Source: Tetrahymena thermophila SB210 (Eukaryota; Ciliophora; Oligohymenophorea; Hymenostomatida; Tetrahymenidae). From it: a stretch of DNA of 64,000 nucleotides. The stretch lies in contig NW_002476481.1 of the NCBI RefSeq assembly GCF_000189635.1, positions 682,001 to 746,000 of the forward strand, written 5' to 3'. The notes under the pieces were generated by a model. It did no database searches, was not told where the DNA came from, and saw only the letters and a program-made list of their open reading frames with translations. Numbering within the stretch: the first letter of the stretch is position 1; the number at the start of each line of letters is the position of its first letter. Below are positions 39,476 to 52,624 of this stretch, piece after piece. The translations under genes and the position numbers were made by a program.

Positions 39476-41101
39476 TTATAATAGAAATAATTCTTTAAAT
39501 ATGAAATAAATAAATAAACAAACAAATAAACCAAACACACTTCAGAAAAACAAAACCTTTTTTAATTTGATAGAATTTAATCACAAATCTTAGTTAAATG
39601 AGAAGGGAATAAAAATAAAACAAATTGTAAAATATTAATTTCAAATTTATATTAAATAACCAAATAACTTCATAATTCCAATTTATTTATTTATACATAA
39701 ATAAATAAATTGGCTAAAGAATTTACTCAAAGATAATAAATACATTAAAATATAAAAACATATTTTCCTAACTTTTTTGTATCTAATACAAACAACAAAA
39801 CAAAAAAATAAATAAATAAAATATAAAACTTCCAATCATTCTATAAATGAGACCACAATCATTTTAATCTTATTAAATTAACTTTAAACGTATTTATTTA
39901 TATTCATCATAATCATATATCATTAGTAACTTAATCAAAATATTTTGTACTTCACTTCTAATATTTATTTTTAACTTAAACATAAAAAATCACTTTTCCA
40001 ATTTAATTTATTTCAAAATATTTAGAAATACTTTTCTGATAATTTACTTTAAATTTTTGCTACTTTTTTAACATTTTTTATGTATAATAAAACAATAAAG
40101 TGTGAATATTATTTTTTACATTTTACTATTTTAAATTTTCACTTAAACTTCTAAAATTATTTGAATTTATTAGAGTAGTTTAAATAATATTTAAAAAATT
40201 TTTAAATAGATTTTGAAAAATATTTAAAATATTTTTTACCTATTTAGTATATAATTTTTATTTTTTAATTGTTAAATATGATTGAAATCAAATATAGCTT
40301 ACTATCAATTTTAAATAATAAAAAACAGCTTAAAATGGAATACATTGTTATTCAAATCATATTACTCAAATTTAACATTTTTTGTAAATTATTTCCATAA
40401 AAAGTTGATTCGGTTTTCATATTTTTATAATCTTAAATTAGTTTTAAACAAGTGATAAGGATTTATATTTCTTTTCAGTTCAAATTTCTTGAAAAAACAA
40501 TTTATTTTTGAATTTGAAATTATCAAAGTTCAAAAAATAAAAATAGTAAAAAGCTAATTTTTAAAAAAATAAATAAATTTAAATTGGAACAAATTTAAAA
40601 ATGAATGAATAAATAAATAAATTAATTAACAATTAATCGTTATTAATGCAAAAATAATTTAAAACTACAATTAAAGATAGATCTGAAATTGAAACTTTTA
40701 TTGTAAATGAAGAAAAGAAAAAAAAGGAAAATGCAAAGAGAAATAAATTCTTCTAATATAAAACTTCAGTGAATATAAATATATAAATAAGAAGTTTGAT
40801 AATTTGTAGATAGATTTTTTATATCTTAAATGATTTTGTAATATAGATAAAGTTGGTTTAATTAATTATTTATTTTGATTTAGTAAAGTTTTATAATAAT
40901 TATGTAAAATCTGATGATTATAATATTATCAAAGCTATCTGTATGTTTGTTTATCCAACTTTTTAAAATCAATAACGAAACTAATTATAATTTTTTGATT
41001 ACTTATTTTTTATTAATTAATTAACCAATTAATTTTCTTGCAAATTTTAAAATCTATTAATTTTTTAATTCAAACAATTATTTGATCAACAAATTTTTAA
41101 C
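39476..41101. other. Convergent intergenic region, AT-rich
   Basis: This lies between two converging genes. No firm gene was found, only a weak reading frame starting at 40601. Simple AAAT/AATA and AAAC repeats follow the stop at 39475 and again near 40570-40625. Confidence 0.5.
40601..40800 (+). CDS. Weak candidate small reading frame
   Basis: From ATG 40601 (a second in-frame ATG is at 40646) the frame encodes a short charged peptide including SEIETFIVNEEKKKKENAKR. This is more coding-like than the surroundings. The frame stays open to about 41214, overlapping the end of the converging gene, but becomes hydrophobic and AT-driven after about 40780. A TGA-free run of about 200 codons is unusual but possible by chance in such DNA. 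No family is recognised. Confidence 0.2.
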
Positions 41102-42274
41102 TCAAAAATTTTTTATATTATTAGAATCTAGTTTTTTGTTGGCAATTTAAAAGGCATCAAATGTTTTTTATTTTTATTTTTCTTTTCTACTTTGCTTTGA
41201 ATTTTCTTCATCAGCGCACTCAACCAAGGAAGAAGCGATAGATGAGTTTTATTTGTTTGTTTTTATGTTAATATTGGTAATACTTTCCATGGCTTTGGTA
41301 GATTGTAGCTGTTTTTCCATAATCATTTATTCTTTTATTTCTTTTTGAATGTCTTCATACATTTAACCAGATTTCCAGATTATGGCTATCATAATTATCA
41401 AACTGACAATAACCATACTTAGCTCAAAGAAGAATAAGGTTTTATTTTGAGGAAAAGCAGCATTAGCAAGCACATCCTTTATGTTTAAAAGTTAAGAACC
41501 GCAGAGAACAGCAAAAATAGAGTATAAAGTTCCCCATAAGAGAGCAGGAATAATGTATTGAGTAAATGTAATGTCAATTATACCAGAACCAAAATTAACA
41601 ACAAATAATGGAACCAATATAGATCCCCTAAGAAGGTTAGAAACGAGCCAAGGATATTTCTTAACAGCTCTTTCTAAGACTATAAAATACTCATTCATTC
41701 TTAAAAATTATAAACAGAGATCCTTGAAAACATACCTTGAGAGTGAAAAGCAAACTATCTCTCCTATCACTTTAGCAAAAACAGCAAAAAATACAGCGAT
41801 TGGGAAACTGAAGGTAAATCCTAGACTCATTTCAAAAATAAGGTAGGGGAAACTCAAGAAAATGAGAAGAGCTCCATAAATAATTAAGTAAAAAGATATT
41901 TCGAAGTTAAGTTGTTTTATGTTGGCGAACATGTCGATTACTCTATTTTTTATTTTGTCATCTAATGAAAAGAGGATGAAAATGCCTACCATTACAACGA
42001 TTGGGAGAACTCCAAATACAAACGAGACAATTTTGCTAATCCTCTTTTGCCTCTCATCTTCTCTCTCTTGGTCTATTTTTTACTTTTACTCTTCAGCAAG
42101 TTGCTTTCTTTGCTCTTCATTTGAATATATTTCAACGCTTACATCTTGACGTAAAGACTCATCATTCTCTAAGTTCTTCATAACTTTTTTACTTTTTTAC
42201 TCCTTTTCATTAATTATTTTGCAATTGCTTTCTATGATCTCGTCTTCAAACTTCTCGTATTATTCTTAGCTCAT
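41102..42274 (-). CDS. TVP38/TMEM64 (VTT domain) membrane protein
   Basis: A single exon of 391 codons (390 aa) ends at TGA. The N-terminal ~80 residues are charged and probably coiled coil (EEQRKQLAEEQKQKIDQERE). Several membrane segments follow. The VTT core is visible as LGFTFSFPIAVFFAVFAKVI, then GEIVCFSLSRYVFKDL, matching the family's small-residue helix followed by an F.LSRYxF/GRY-type motif. A further block, AVKKYPWLVSNLLRGSILVP, and the re-entrant/membrane block NFGSGIIDITFTQYIIPALL also fit TVP38/TMEM64. The C-terminus is polar. VTT proteins (TMEM41B, VMP1, TVP38, bacterial DedA) sit in ER/Golgi membranes, and several act as phospholipid scramblases. Start choice: the first in-frame ATG; the frame is open upstream but without ATG nearby. 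Confidence 0.82.
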
Positions 42275-43852
42275 TTGTACTACTTACTATTTTAGTGTGT
42301 CTTGTTAGTTTATTTGGTGGTTTCTTCTGGTTTAGCGAAGAATGAATTTTATTTTGTAAATAAATAAATCTAAATAATATGTTTAATCAATATTTAATTT
42401 ATAAGTCTTGAATTGTTTTTCGCTTTAATTTGCTTGTTTTTTTGTAAAATTCTTTATTTTAAAATTTTGGATGACCTTTTAACTTTACGAATTTTAAAGG
42501 AGAGTTAAGATTTTCTTAACTCCTCTTTAATCTTTTATACACTTTAACTAATTTAGGCCTGTAGAAGTCTAATAAACTATAAAAGTAGTCAATTATTAAT
42601 GAAATATTTAAAATTTACTCAACTTTAAAGAAGCTGATTTACTAATAATTTAGCAAAATCTCAACATGAATATTTTATAATACTTTACTAATTCAATTGA
42701 CAATTCATTTCTAAAAATTTTTTTATTAGTTTCTAAAGAATTATCGTCTTGTGGTCTAATTATTTTCTTTATCAGACAGACTAAGCACTCAAAATATTTT
42801 TAATTGTAAAAATTTCTTTGCTCTTGTAAAGTGGAAAAATTATTAAAAATCAATCAACTAATCCTGAGTGATTTAATAATATTATCCTTGATCGAATTTA
42901 TTATTTTCAAAGCAAAATATCTCAAAATTTTTAATTTAAAAAATTTGTATGGTAGAAAGTTAAGTAATCTGATATAAGAATTTATTATACAAATACTAGA
43001 CATCGATTAAATTGTAACAAATCTTCTATTACCTGAATTGATAAATGTAAGCTTTTTGAAAAAAAAATACATTTACTTACATTAGAACGAAATGAGCAAA
43101 GCTTTTAAAAGTAAATAGCAAAACTATGTAAAATAAAAAAATTAATTTTTCTTCATATTGAATATTAATAATTTAAATTTATTTCTACAAAAAAAATAGG
43201 ATGAATTTATTAGTAATACTCCATTCTTTTGTTATTTTTGTTGAAATATTAATTTATCTATCTAAATACTTTAAATTTAGCTTAACTAAAATTATATCTA
43301 CCTAAATTAATAATTAATATCCAATGATTTTTTCTAAATTTAAATAAGTAAGCATATTATTTTGTATAAATATTTAATCTTTCATTTTCTAGATAGAACT
43401 GATGTAAAAAGGGAGATGAACAAAAAATTAAATTAAATTAAAATATGAAATGTGTATTAAAATTTATAAAAAACTAAGAAAGCTAAAGTTAAACAGATCA
43501 ATTTGATTTTCTCCATTTTTATTTTTAAGGTTATCTTTTTATTTAAAAAATAAAAATTAAATTGATTTTTTAATTTTATTTAGATAAATTAAAAAATATA
43601 AATTTTATAATAGAAAAAAAAAATTACTTGTAAGTGTTTTTTGAGATTATGGCCTTTATTTAAATTTAATTAAATTTTCATGTTTAATTTTTGTTTTTTA
43701 TTGATATTTGCATTAAAAGTTTCTAGAAAAAAAAATCTTTTAAATCTTCATAAAAGCAATTTTAAAGAAGAAAGATAGTTAGATAGATAGATATATTAAA
43801 CAAACATAGTGTTACAAATACATATAAAAACAGTTTATTATTTAGCAATAAA
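42275..43852. other. Intergenic AT-rich region between divergent genes
   Basis: No exon was seen on either strand. It must hold the promoters of both flanking, divergently transcribed genes, but no element can be named. A GATA run and A-rich leader (about 43770-43852) precede the next start codon. Confidence 0.6.
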
Positions 43853-44677
43853 ATGAATAGATTATTTAATTGTGCTAGAAAAGTAAAAGAATAAGCATAG
43901 AGATATAAAAGAGATATTTTCCAAAAGCCTAAAAGAGGTACAGCCTAAGAAAAGGTTTACAATGAAGAGAGAAACTTTAATATTTTGGCAAGAAGATAAG
44001 TCGAAAAGATGAGAGATAACATTGCTAAAAATACTCCTAAAATTGTAGCAGGTTTGCTTTTAGGATCTTCTTTGCCTTAGTTATACTTCTACTATCAAAG
44101 CATGTGGTTGGAATATACTGATTCTAGATATTATGAAAATATTAAGAAGAGTCTTGATTACTTCAATATGAAAAATGCATTCTTTTGTGCATCAATTTGC
44201 GGATTGTAAGTAGTTAAATATTGCGATATTAAAGCTACAAAAAGAGCTCTTCCCCCTAGAGGTAATGTCTTTATGTGGCTTTTGATGCCTATTGGGTTCA
44301 GTTTCGCAACCTTATCCTTCTGGGATGTAATCGATAAGAAAATGCTTGTAGGATCTTATTTTTGTGATGCTTCTTTGCTTTTTGTTGAAACTAAGTTAGT
44401 ATCAGAAGCAGTGCTTCCTTTCTGGTTTTTCAATTTAAAATACACCGCACATATATTTGATATAGTTTATTTGACTTGTATATATTTCTCAATGAAAAAT
44501 TTGAGAAACTACATCGATAAAATGCCTCACAAATTTATGTAATAGTCTGAATAAAATTTAAATCCCTTAGCAGTTTTACAACAACTCAACGAATCAGAAG
44601 CACAAGTTGCCATTACAGAAAAAAAAGAAAATATAAAAACCTTACCTTCTATCTTATCACTACAAAAGAAACTTTGA
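43853..44677 (+). CDS. Hypothetical multi-pass membrane protein, 274 aa
   Basis: A single-exon frame of 275 codons ends at TGA. No family is recognised. A basic N-terminus (about residues 1-60, rich in R/K/Q, no acidic signal) precedes a hydrophobic segment near AGLLLGSSLPQLYFYY (about 70-90). Others lie near NAFFCASICGLQVVKYC, VFMWLLMPIGFSFATLSFW and, less strongly, LPFWFFNLKYTAHIFDIVYL. The tail is polar and Q/E-rich. The basic amphipathic start could be a mitochondrial targeting region, but that is only an inference. Base and codon use resemble other genes here. Confidence 0.8.
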
Positions 44678-46559
44678 TAAATCTATTTATTTATTTAAAT
44701 TCTTACTATAAATTAAAATATTTTTAAAAATGTTTTATTTATTTACTTGTTAGTTAGTTGTTTGTTTCGATTGCTTGCTTTTTATTTTATTAAATTTATT
44801 TATAATTGCTATAAATATTTCGTTTATAAAATCTTATCTTAAATATCCTAATTGGTTTAATCAAACATTGGTTTTTAGTAAAAAATAAATATCATTTATA
44901 AAATAAGTTTAAATTTTTAATTTAAAATTAATAGTTTTGATTACAATTTTAATAATTTCACTTAAAAAATAGGTTTTTGGTTTTATTATTTTTCTATTTG
45001 AGTAAAACCTTCTTTTAACTATTTAAATAGCTCTTAATATATTCAAATCAATGTATAATATTGTACTGTAGTTAGTTTTTTCTTATAGTTTTAAAAGCAC
45101 TATTTGATTTAATAAATTATCAAAATTTTTTGTTTCATAGATAGTATAAAGGAATTAAAATATTATTACAGTTATTAGAGAAATTAACATTTTAAGTTGA
45201 ATTTTTTTAAAAAATTAAAATTGCATTTTATAATTTTTGCTCTTATGGTGTATTTAACTACAACTTATATTTATCTATCAAAGTTAGCATATGGTTTCAT
45301 AGTTTTGAATTTATAAAAATATTTACTATGATTTTAATGAAAGAGTGAAATTATCATTTCATGTTGAATAATTGTATTAAATTAGTGTTGTACTTAAAAT
45401 TATTTTTAATGGTGTATTTGATTTAACTTTATTATAATATTTATAATTCATTGATTCTACAAATGATTTCTTAGTTAATATTAAGATATTAAAATTGTGA
45501 TAGAGTTTTAATGAATGTGTGAAATTGTAATTTTTGCTTAAATTTTTTTATTAAATGTCTTTCTATCAAGTTAATCTTTGCTGAATATTTTGCATTTTTA
45601 ATACATATTATTTTTTGAAATTATTTAAAAATTTAGTAGCAAGCTGATGTAAATATATTTATTTCTTTAAACTAATTTGGTTATATTATTAAAATAATGC
45701 TTTTAGTTACTAAGAATAATTTTTAATTTTAGTATAGAATAATGCAATTAACAAAATGGTTATATAAATCAGTTAGAAGAAGAAATAAATTCAAACAACT
45801 AAATTATAGTAACTTAAGTGATTAAAATAAAAAAAATTAACTTAAAATTTTATTTTACACCTTTAATAAAACAAACAATTTACTTACAAATAAAAATATG
45901 AAGACATCACAATCCAGATTTCGGAAATAGATTTAATTAGGCTAATTTGAAATTTAAATTTCAAAATTGTGATATTAAGAAAATGCGCAGAAAAAATTTT
46001 ATTAATTAGAAATGATATAGCAAAAAAAATTGTAGATTTTTTATTTGGATCTAGAAAGAAAGTATCGATTGAAATATTATAAGTGATATAAATAATTTAT
46101 ACTAAAAATTAATCATTTCTAAAAATATAACTATAACTCTAAAAAGTATTACTGCCAAATTCTAGATCCAAAAATTGTAAATATGATTTAGGTAATATTT
46201 GTATCTTACTAAAGATCTTTTTTAGTAATCATTTTGTGTTTTATAACAGGATTAACTAAATAATAATTAAGGATACAGCCTTAACTAAAATAAAGTAAAC
46301 ATTTCACAATCTATTAATTTGATATCATACATTAAAGATTATATAACATTGGTCATCAGCCTTCCTGATTATGTTTAATTTTATTACTTTTTGATGAATA
46401 TAATTTTGATTGAAATATCAATAATAATTTGAGGATAGTTAATTTAATAGATAAATAGATAGTATAATATCTAATTAAGGAACAAGTGACCTTTATTATT
46501 TATATAATTTTTAAAAACCAATTTAATTAAATTACATAACAAACTAACAAAAATATTAG
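44678..46559. other. Intergenic AT-rich region with a short inverted repeat
   Basis: No supported gene. A 13-bp perfect inverted repeat, TTTGGATCTAGAA (46044-46056) and TTCTAGATCCAAA (46160-46172), flanks about 100 bp of AT-rich DNA. Confidence 0.55.
46044..46172. repeat. 13-bp inverted repeat pair
   Basis: The arms 46044-46056 and 46160-46172 are exact reverse complements separated by 103 bp. No transposase or target-site duplication is evident, so this could be chance, a small foldback remnant or a hairpin. Confidence 0.5.
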
Positions 46560-47105
46560 ATGAACGAGGAATTAAATAGCAACAACGGCGAAAGTCTAAG
46601 GATTTATAAAGATAACAAATAATTGGTATCTCTTCTAAGAATTTTCATTTTCGTTGACCTTTTCATGGGTGTTTTCTAAATAGTTGGAGCAGTATTGATG
46701 ATAGTGCAAGCAGCTGATATTCCAAGTGATTGCTCAGATATTAATAAATTGTTTTTGCCCTATTTGTTTTCTTTCATCTCTGGATTTATATACATTTCAA
46801 CTAATTTATTTGCTGTCAGAAACTGGGACAAAGCTGCCTTAAAATATAGTAATCTTTTCGCCTTCTTGTGTACTTTAGCTTTAAAAATCTTCTTTGTTGC
46901 TTACGCTGCTGCTAAGAGAAATAGAAATATGGGAATGTGTTTCTTTTACTCAGGACAAAATATTTTCTTTATTGTTGAAGGAAGCATCGAAATTTTATGT
47001 CTATTGATCACTCTCTATTTAATGTTTGCTCTCTCCGAAATGATATAAGTTAGAAGATTAACAGGAAGATTAGATTTAATGAAAATTTTGAAGAAAGTAG
47101 AGTGA
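46560..47105 (+). CDS. Hypothetical four-pass membrane protein, 181 aa
   Basis: A single exon of 182 codons runs from ATG to TGA. No family is recognised. After a polar 25-residue head it shows four hydrophobic segments: LLRIFIFVDLFMGVFQIVGA; LFLPYLFSFISGFIYISTNL; LFAFLCTLALKIFFVAYAAA; and FIVEGSIEILCLLITLYLMF. The loops are short, with two Cys (DCSD and MCFF regions). A basic tail (QVRRLTGRLDLMKILKKVE) follows. The layout resembles small tetraspan proteins, but no diagnostic motif such as CCG was found. It is read in the same direction as 43853-44677 and is separated from it by 1.9 kb. Confidence 0.8.
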
Positions 47106-50100
47106 AAGCAAATTATAAAAATAAATAAATTAATAAATGAACGAAATATATATTAACACACAAACAAAAATGCGCAAATATTAACTGATAATTTATTTGT
47201 ATATTTATAATTTAATGTCCTTAAATTTTATTTTATTTTATTCTTCCAAATATTTGATCAAAATCATTTGATTAGTGATTCTATTGATGCGCATACTCAC
47301 TTTTATAATTTATCAGTGAGCTTGCTAATCACATTAGCAACTCTTTAATCAACATCAGCTATATCTTATCTAATCACTAATCTTTAATTTATAATTTTAA
47401 ATGTAAAAGAATTCTTTTAAAATATTAATGGACTTATTCTACTAAAATTTGTTTTAGTCCTTGCTTAGTCATTCAAATGATTCAGAATTATGATAAAAAA
47501 ATGGATTATCGACATTAATTAAGTACTATTAAAAACATATTAATTAGCTTTAATATCAATAATCAATTTAAAACCATCTACTCTATCAGCTTAAAAATTA
47601 TTATTATTACTTTTTGTATTAAGACGTTCTTTAAACACTCAAAAATTTTTGTATCTTATTGATTTATTTTATTTATTAAATATTAAATTTTTTTTTCATT
47701 TATCAAAGTATAAAATTTTGAAATTTCTTCATTTAAAACAAAATGATTTTTATTAATTTCTGCTCTTTATTTTAATTTGATATGCTCTATAAAAAATATT
47801 GAATCAATAAAAAAAATTCTTATTTTAATTCAATCTATTTTACATAAATAAATTTGGAAAATTTAAAAATATTGAGTTAATAAGAGTTTGAATTATTAAT
47901 AATAAAGGAGATCGAATGTAATTAAATTGATTGATCAATAAAAAAGTCTATAAAATACATTTTGTTTGACAAACAAAAGATTGATTTGCTAATTATATTT
48001 ATATGGAAAACTCTTTATAATTATTTCTAAAGTCTTAAAGAATCATACATTTTTAAATAATTTTATTCTTATATTGATTGTATAGAAGTCATACTTGACT
48101 CAAAAATCACATATAATTTTAAAAATTATAGAAGATTTATTTACAAAATTGAATGAATATCATTTAATTATCATTAAAAATTTTTAGATGTTTGACTTTG
48201 ATACCATTCCCACAAAATAAAATATTCTTTGACATTTAATAATATATAAAGAATAAAGTCAATTGAAATAACAAATATATTAGCAATATTTTGCTTGGTG
48301 AGGGAATTACTTTTATATAAGAATGAACCTCTATTAAATTTATGAAAAGAAAATAATTTTGAAGCTGATATATTTATTATTCAAAATAACCTATAATTAT
48401 GAAATTATGAAGAGAATTAATAAATTTACAGCCAATAAAGTTGGTAATTTAATTTCACTTATAATTTTAACAAATGAACAATAATTTTTTAATGTTTAAT
48501 GTACATATCTAAATTTAATTTTATGATAAATTTAGAATATATTTTCCTTAAAAAATAGAAATTTAGGGCTTTTAAATCCATAAATAATGACAGAAATATA
48601 TTTTACAGAGAGTAAAATATTTATTTGTTAAATTATATTCATTCATTTCTGAATAAATTACTGTATTTTTTTAATCATTTTTTCTAGTTTGATAACTTGC
48701 TTTTTTTTTAATTTATCAAAAAATTATTTTATTGATTTATTAAATTTATTTTACACAGTTCGGAATTCAAAATTTCTTTTGTTTAATGTATATAAAACAG
48801 ATATATCCAGTTTATGCAGAAAGAATACATTGAATAATTAATTAATGTTTTTTTGTTAAATCATATATTATCATAAAACTGTGTTATTTATGTTCTTTTA
48901 TTGATTTGTTACTTAGAGTTATTTTTACCTGGTTATTTCATATAATTCTAATTTAATTCTTTTATATTGTTCTTTAAAAGAATTTCTTTTGTTTTTTAGA
49001 TTGGTAATCCTAATTAATTTAGTCAAAAAGTGTTAAAAGTATCATTAACGTAATAATAAAGCTTTGATAATTGTAAAATATTAGGTGTAAGATTGAATAA
49101 AAGTTGATAGAATTTTTAATCAAGCATATTATTTGGGTAGTTTATATATTAATTATTCGTAGAAAGGAGAAGACTGCAATGAAACATCATTGCAATAAAA
49201 TTATAAACTTTAGGTAATGTCTTAGAGTAAATAAAATATATTTAAATTACTATTTTGGTTTATTTATAGAGATAGTATCTTTATATGACACTATTTGATA
49301 TTTTAAATAGATCCTTTAAAGTAATATATTTTTTTATAATATATCATAATTCATCAAATATCTATAAATAGATTAATAGATTTGAGAAAAAGATAAGTGG
49401 GAAAAATTTGGCATGATAGGTAATGCTTTTTTACCTATTGGCCCTAAAATGCTCTGATTGTATATTCTCTAATATTTATATTTGAATATTTTATTTTTGA
49501 AATATAAAATTTATGAATATGATTTTCTTTCAACCTATTTCTTTATTTATGAACTAATTATTTTGTTTTTGCAAATATCTTTTCAAAACTGACTATGAAA
49601 AATGAAGATAATAAATTATTTCAGCTAATTAAGCTAACTGAGGGTAAGTGTTCTTTCATTTATTCCAATATTCCACCACGTATATAACTAATATCTATTT
49701 ATTCTTCTTCAGGAATGTTTGGTTCATTTTAATTTGATTATGCTTGAATATTAATGTTTTATTACATTTTATTTTAATTTGATTATTATTCAGTTGAATT
49801 TGAAACTTAAATTTATTAGATAAGTGAGGGTTTGTTTATCTGTTTTTAATTTAAATTCAGAAATTTGATATTCAACAATCTCTTCATTTACTTTTAAGGT
49901 TGACAAATTATCAATATGGGATATAATCAGCTAATCTCATAATTAATCAAAGTAGCTCATATAATTTAGCTTTCGAGTTTCTTTTTTAATTATTCTGATT
50001 ATTAACTGTTTTTTGTTATATAATCGATTAAAAATAAATATCTAACTTTATTTTTTATTATTAAATATTTGTTTTATTTATCTAAAAAGGTAGAAAGAGT

Positions 50101-50936
50101 TAGTAAGAATTAGCATATTCTTATCGTAGAACAATTAAATTTTTAAATCAAATTATCTTTTAAATTTTGAGTTAAGCTTTTTTAACAGTTTACTTTCTTT
50201 TATTTAGGTTTTTGTAAAATACTTGGGTACGCTATTGAGATAGTAGTATGATTTTCTTATTATATTTGACAAGATATATAATTAACGAATTTCAAAAACT
50301 AGATTATCTAGATTTTTTCTATTTATTATTATTATGATATTCATTTTTAACAAGAGAATCTATTCATATAATTTTCAAAAAAAGATTTTATAATATAATT
50401 TAATATGTTTTACACAGAGCAAGTGATTAAAGTTGAAATTAAATTTCTGTACTTCAAAAGTAATTCTCATCAATTTTATTAATGATAAATTTTTGAATAG
50501 ATTTATTTAAAATTAACTATATATAGTCCGATTAAAAAACTAATTTAGTATTTATTTCTGTAGCAAAATTCTAATTTTAGGATATCGTACGCTTAAATTA
50601 TTTTTCCAAAAAATCCTTAATGGGTGGGTTTCTTTGATTTATATGATTTATAAATATTTAATTATATTTTTCCTCTAAAAAATTAGGATAATCATGTTTA
50701 ATAATATTTATTTACATAAATTTTTTTTGATCAGAAAAAAATGCACTTATCAGATTATTTTAATATTATTTTAAATAGTAAAATAATTGATCTCAAAATA
50801 TTACCATATTTGATCTCACAATAAAAATAAAACAAAATATTTCTCAATTTAAATTGAATTTTGATTGCTTTTAATTTGCATAAAGTGAAATCTAACTTTT
50901 AATAATAATTATTTAAATAAACAAATAAATAAATAG
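47106..50936. other. Intergenic region; right part is the upstream half of a duplicated unit
   Basis: About 47106-49580 is AT-rich with nothing recognisable. Near 49600-49760 there is a tiny frame split by a canonical intron (see findings). From about 49885 onward the sequence is matched by a second copy starting near 52768, so it belongs to the duplicated unit and presumably contains the promoter of the gene at 50937. Confidence 0.55.
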
Positions 50937-52485
50937 ATGAAAAAAGAGTTGACTGAAAAATTGAATAGCTTATCTTTAATTCTTTTAAGGGTAGTTAGTA
51001 TTATTTCAATCTACTATCTATACCAAGATGGGTATTGGTTCTTCGCTCTAGTTATCATTTTGTGCTAAATAGGATTAGAAAGCAAAACGTAAGATATTAG
51101 TACTTTTTCTATATTATTTTTGAGAGTATATTTGATGATATCGTATATTTCGAGAGGAGAGTATATTTTGTACTTTGTTGGTGCCTAGTTAGTATTTGTA
51201 TATGAATATATCAGAATATATAGCAAATAATAATAAATTTCAACATTTATAATATTTTGCCAACATTCTCTTTAGTACTACCAAATTATTTTATTTCTTT
51301 ACACCGACTATAAACTTCTACTTTTATTTTTACTTGTTGTTCTATGCTTAGCGTTTCAAAAGTAAATTATCAAAATTCAAAAAGTGATGTTTTATTAGAG
51401 AGAAGATGCTACTTTTGAAGGTTACTTTGTTAAACTAATATAGATTACTTTAATTTTTAACATGCTAGATGATCCTATGACTTTAAGAAGTTAAAATATG
51501 AAAATTCCAAATGATGTATTTGATTTCTATAAAATCAATTTCTAATAAATAGGCAGAATTATTTTTATGATTGTTTATTATATCTTGAACAACATTTATT
51601 TTTCAAATGCAGAAAACAACTATATATTAGCAAGGATTTATTTTACTATTTTGTTAGCTTTTTCTTTGACTAGTATCAACTAAGTAATAAAATTTTTAAG
51701 AGATTATATCAAGAATGGATCCTTTATTGACATATGGCCAGTCAATTAATATTATATCTAAAAGCTTTATAAATATGAAGAAGAACTAACTGTTAATAAA
51801 AGGTATATCATTCTAAATATTTTAAAACAATCTGATAATTAAAATCCTTAATTTTAAGATGGCTATCAGTAGTTACTTGAATAGATAAATTAAGACTGGT
51901 AAATTATTATGAAATTACTTTTAAGGACAAAGAAAAGCTTTGCAATTTCTTTCAGCGATATTGAATATTAATGTCATCATAAGATAAAAAGCATTAACTT
52001 CTTTTTAAATTTAGAAAACAAAGAAATTTTTTTCGCTTTCAATAAAAACTAAGAAGAGCTTAATAAAACTTTTTTAGATTTATACCAACAAAATTATTTT
52101 TCTTCATGTAAAATAAAATAAATCTAATTGGATTATTATGAAGACTACCTTATTCCTTTCTTGACTGAAAACTATAAATTGCTTATTTAAAGCAAAGGTT
52201 ACTAATTTGATTCTACTTATGATAAGAAAAGATTTTTAGAGCTTAAATATAGATTTGTTGGTCCTATATTTTCTTATTATGTGCTCAGCAAATATACTGC
52301 TAATAACCCCTTTTTCATAAGTGGTTAAGTTCTATTTTATGATTTGTATGATTGATTAAATTAGTAAGAAGGTAGGCTAGTTCATAATAATACTATTGTT
52401 CTTTAAAGTATAGTTTATTTGTGTTTAATTATATTTGTATTTTGAATTTACTTGAAATTTTTTATCAGCTAATTTTTTATTTAAA
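49885..52485 (+). repeat. Direct duplication, copy 1
   Basis: Sequence from about 49885 to 52485 is repeated as about 52768-56221. Landmark pairs include AAGGTTGACA..ATGGGATATAATCA (49897 and 52782), TGATCTCAAAATATTACCATA (about 50790 and 54418), the whole gene, and ATTTTTTATCAGCTAATTTTTTAT at the right end. Upstream parts are more diverged than the coding part. Confidence 0.85.
50937..52355 (+). CDS. Unrecognised membrane protein, 472 aa, duplicated gene copy 1
   Basis: A single exon of 473 codons ends at TGA. No family is recognised. The N-terminal half is hydrophobic with probable membrane segments near LRVVSIISIYYLYQDGYWFF, LFLRVYLMISYISRGEYILY, LLLLFLLVVLCLAF, IIFMIVYYILNNIYF and RIYFTILLAFSLTSI. 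The C-terminal ~200 residues are soluble, mixed charged and Q/N-rich (YEEELTVNKRYIILNILKQ; FSDIEYQCHHKIKS). Two possible orientations cannot be distinguished. The second copy at 54673-56091 has exactly the same codon count, and many of the differences between them are third-position, suggesting both encode functional protein. After the TGA the same frame stays open for another 30 or so codons in both copies. Confidence 0.78.
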
Positions 52486-52576
52486 TTATTTTTTTAAAAA
52501 GAACATTTAATTTTGTATTTATTTATTTTTTCACAAATATGCATTTTAATTCTTGCACAAATATAGCTGTTCCTGC

Positions 52577-52624
52577 ATTTGAAATATCACAGATCATGAT
52601 ATCATGATTTGTGATATTTCAAAT
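52577..52624. repeat. 48-bp near-perfect palindrome
   Basis: Two 24-base arms meet without a spacer at 52600/52601. Only one arm position fails to pair (52592 versus 52609, giving C/T in the complementary reading). It lies between the end of duplication copy 1 and the start of copy 2. No counterpart was seen after copy 2. Confidence 0.9.

Noticed and set aside
41571-42149. Plus-strand frames inside 41102-42274
   Set aside because: They are antisense to the continuous TVP38/TMEM64-like frame.
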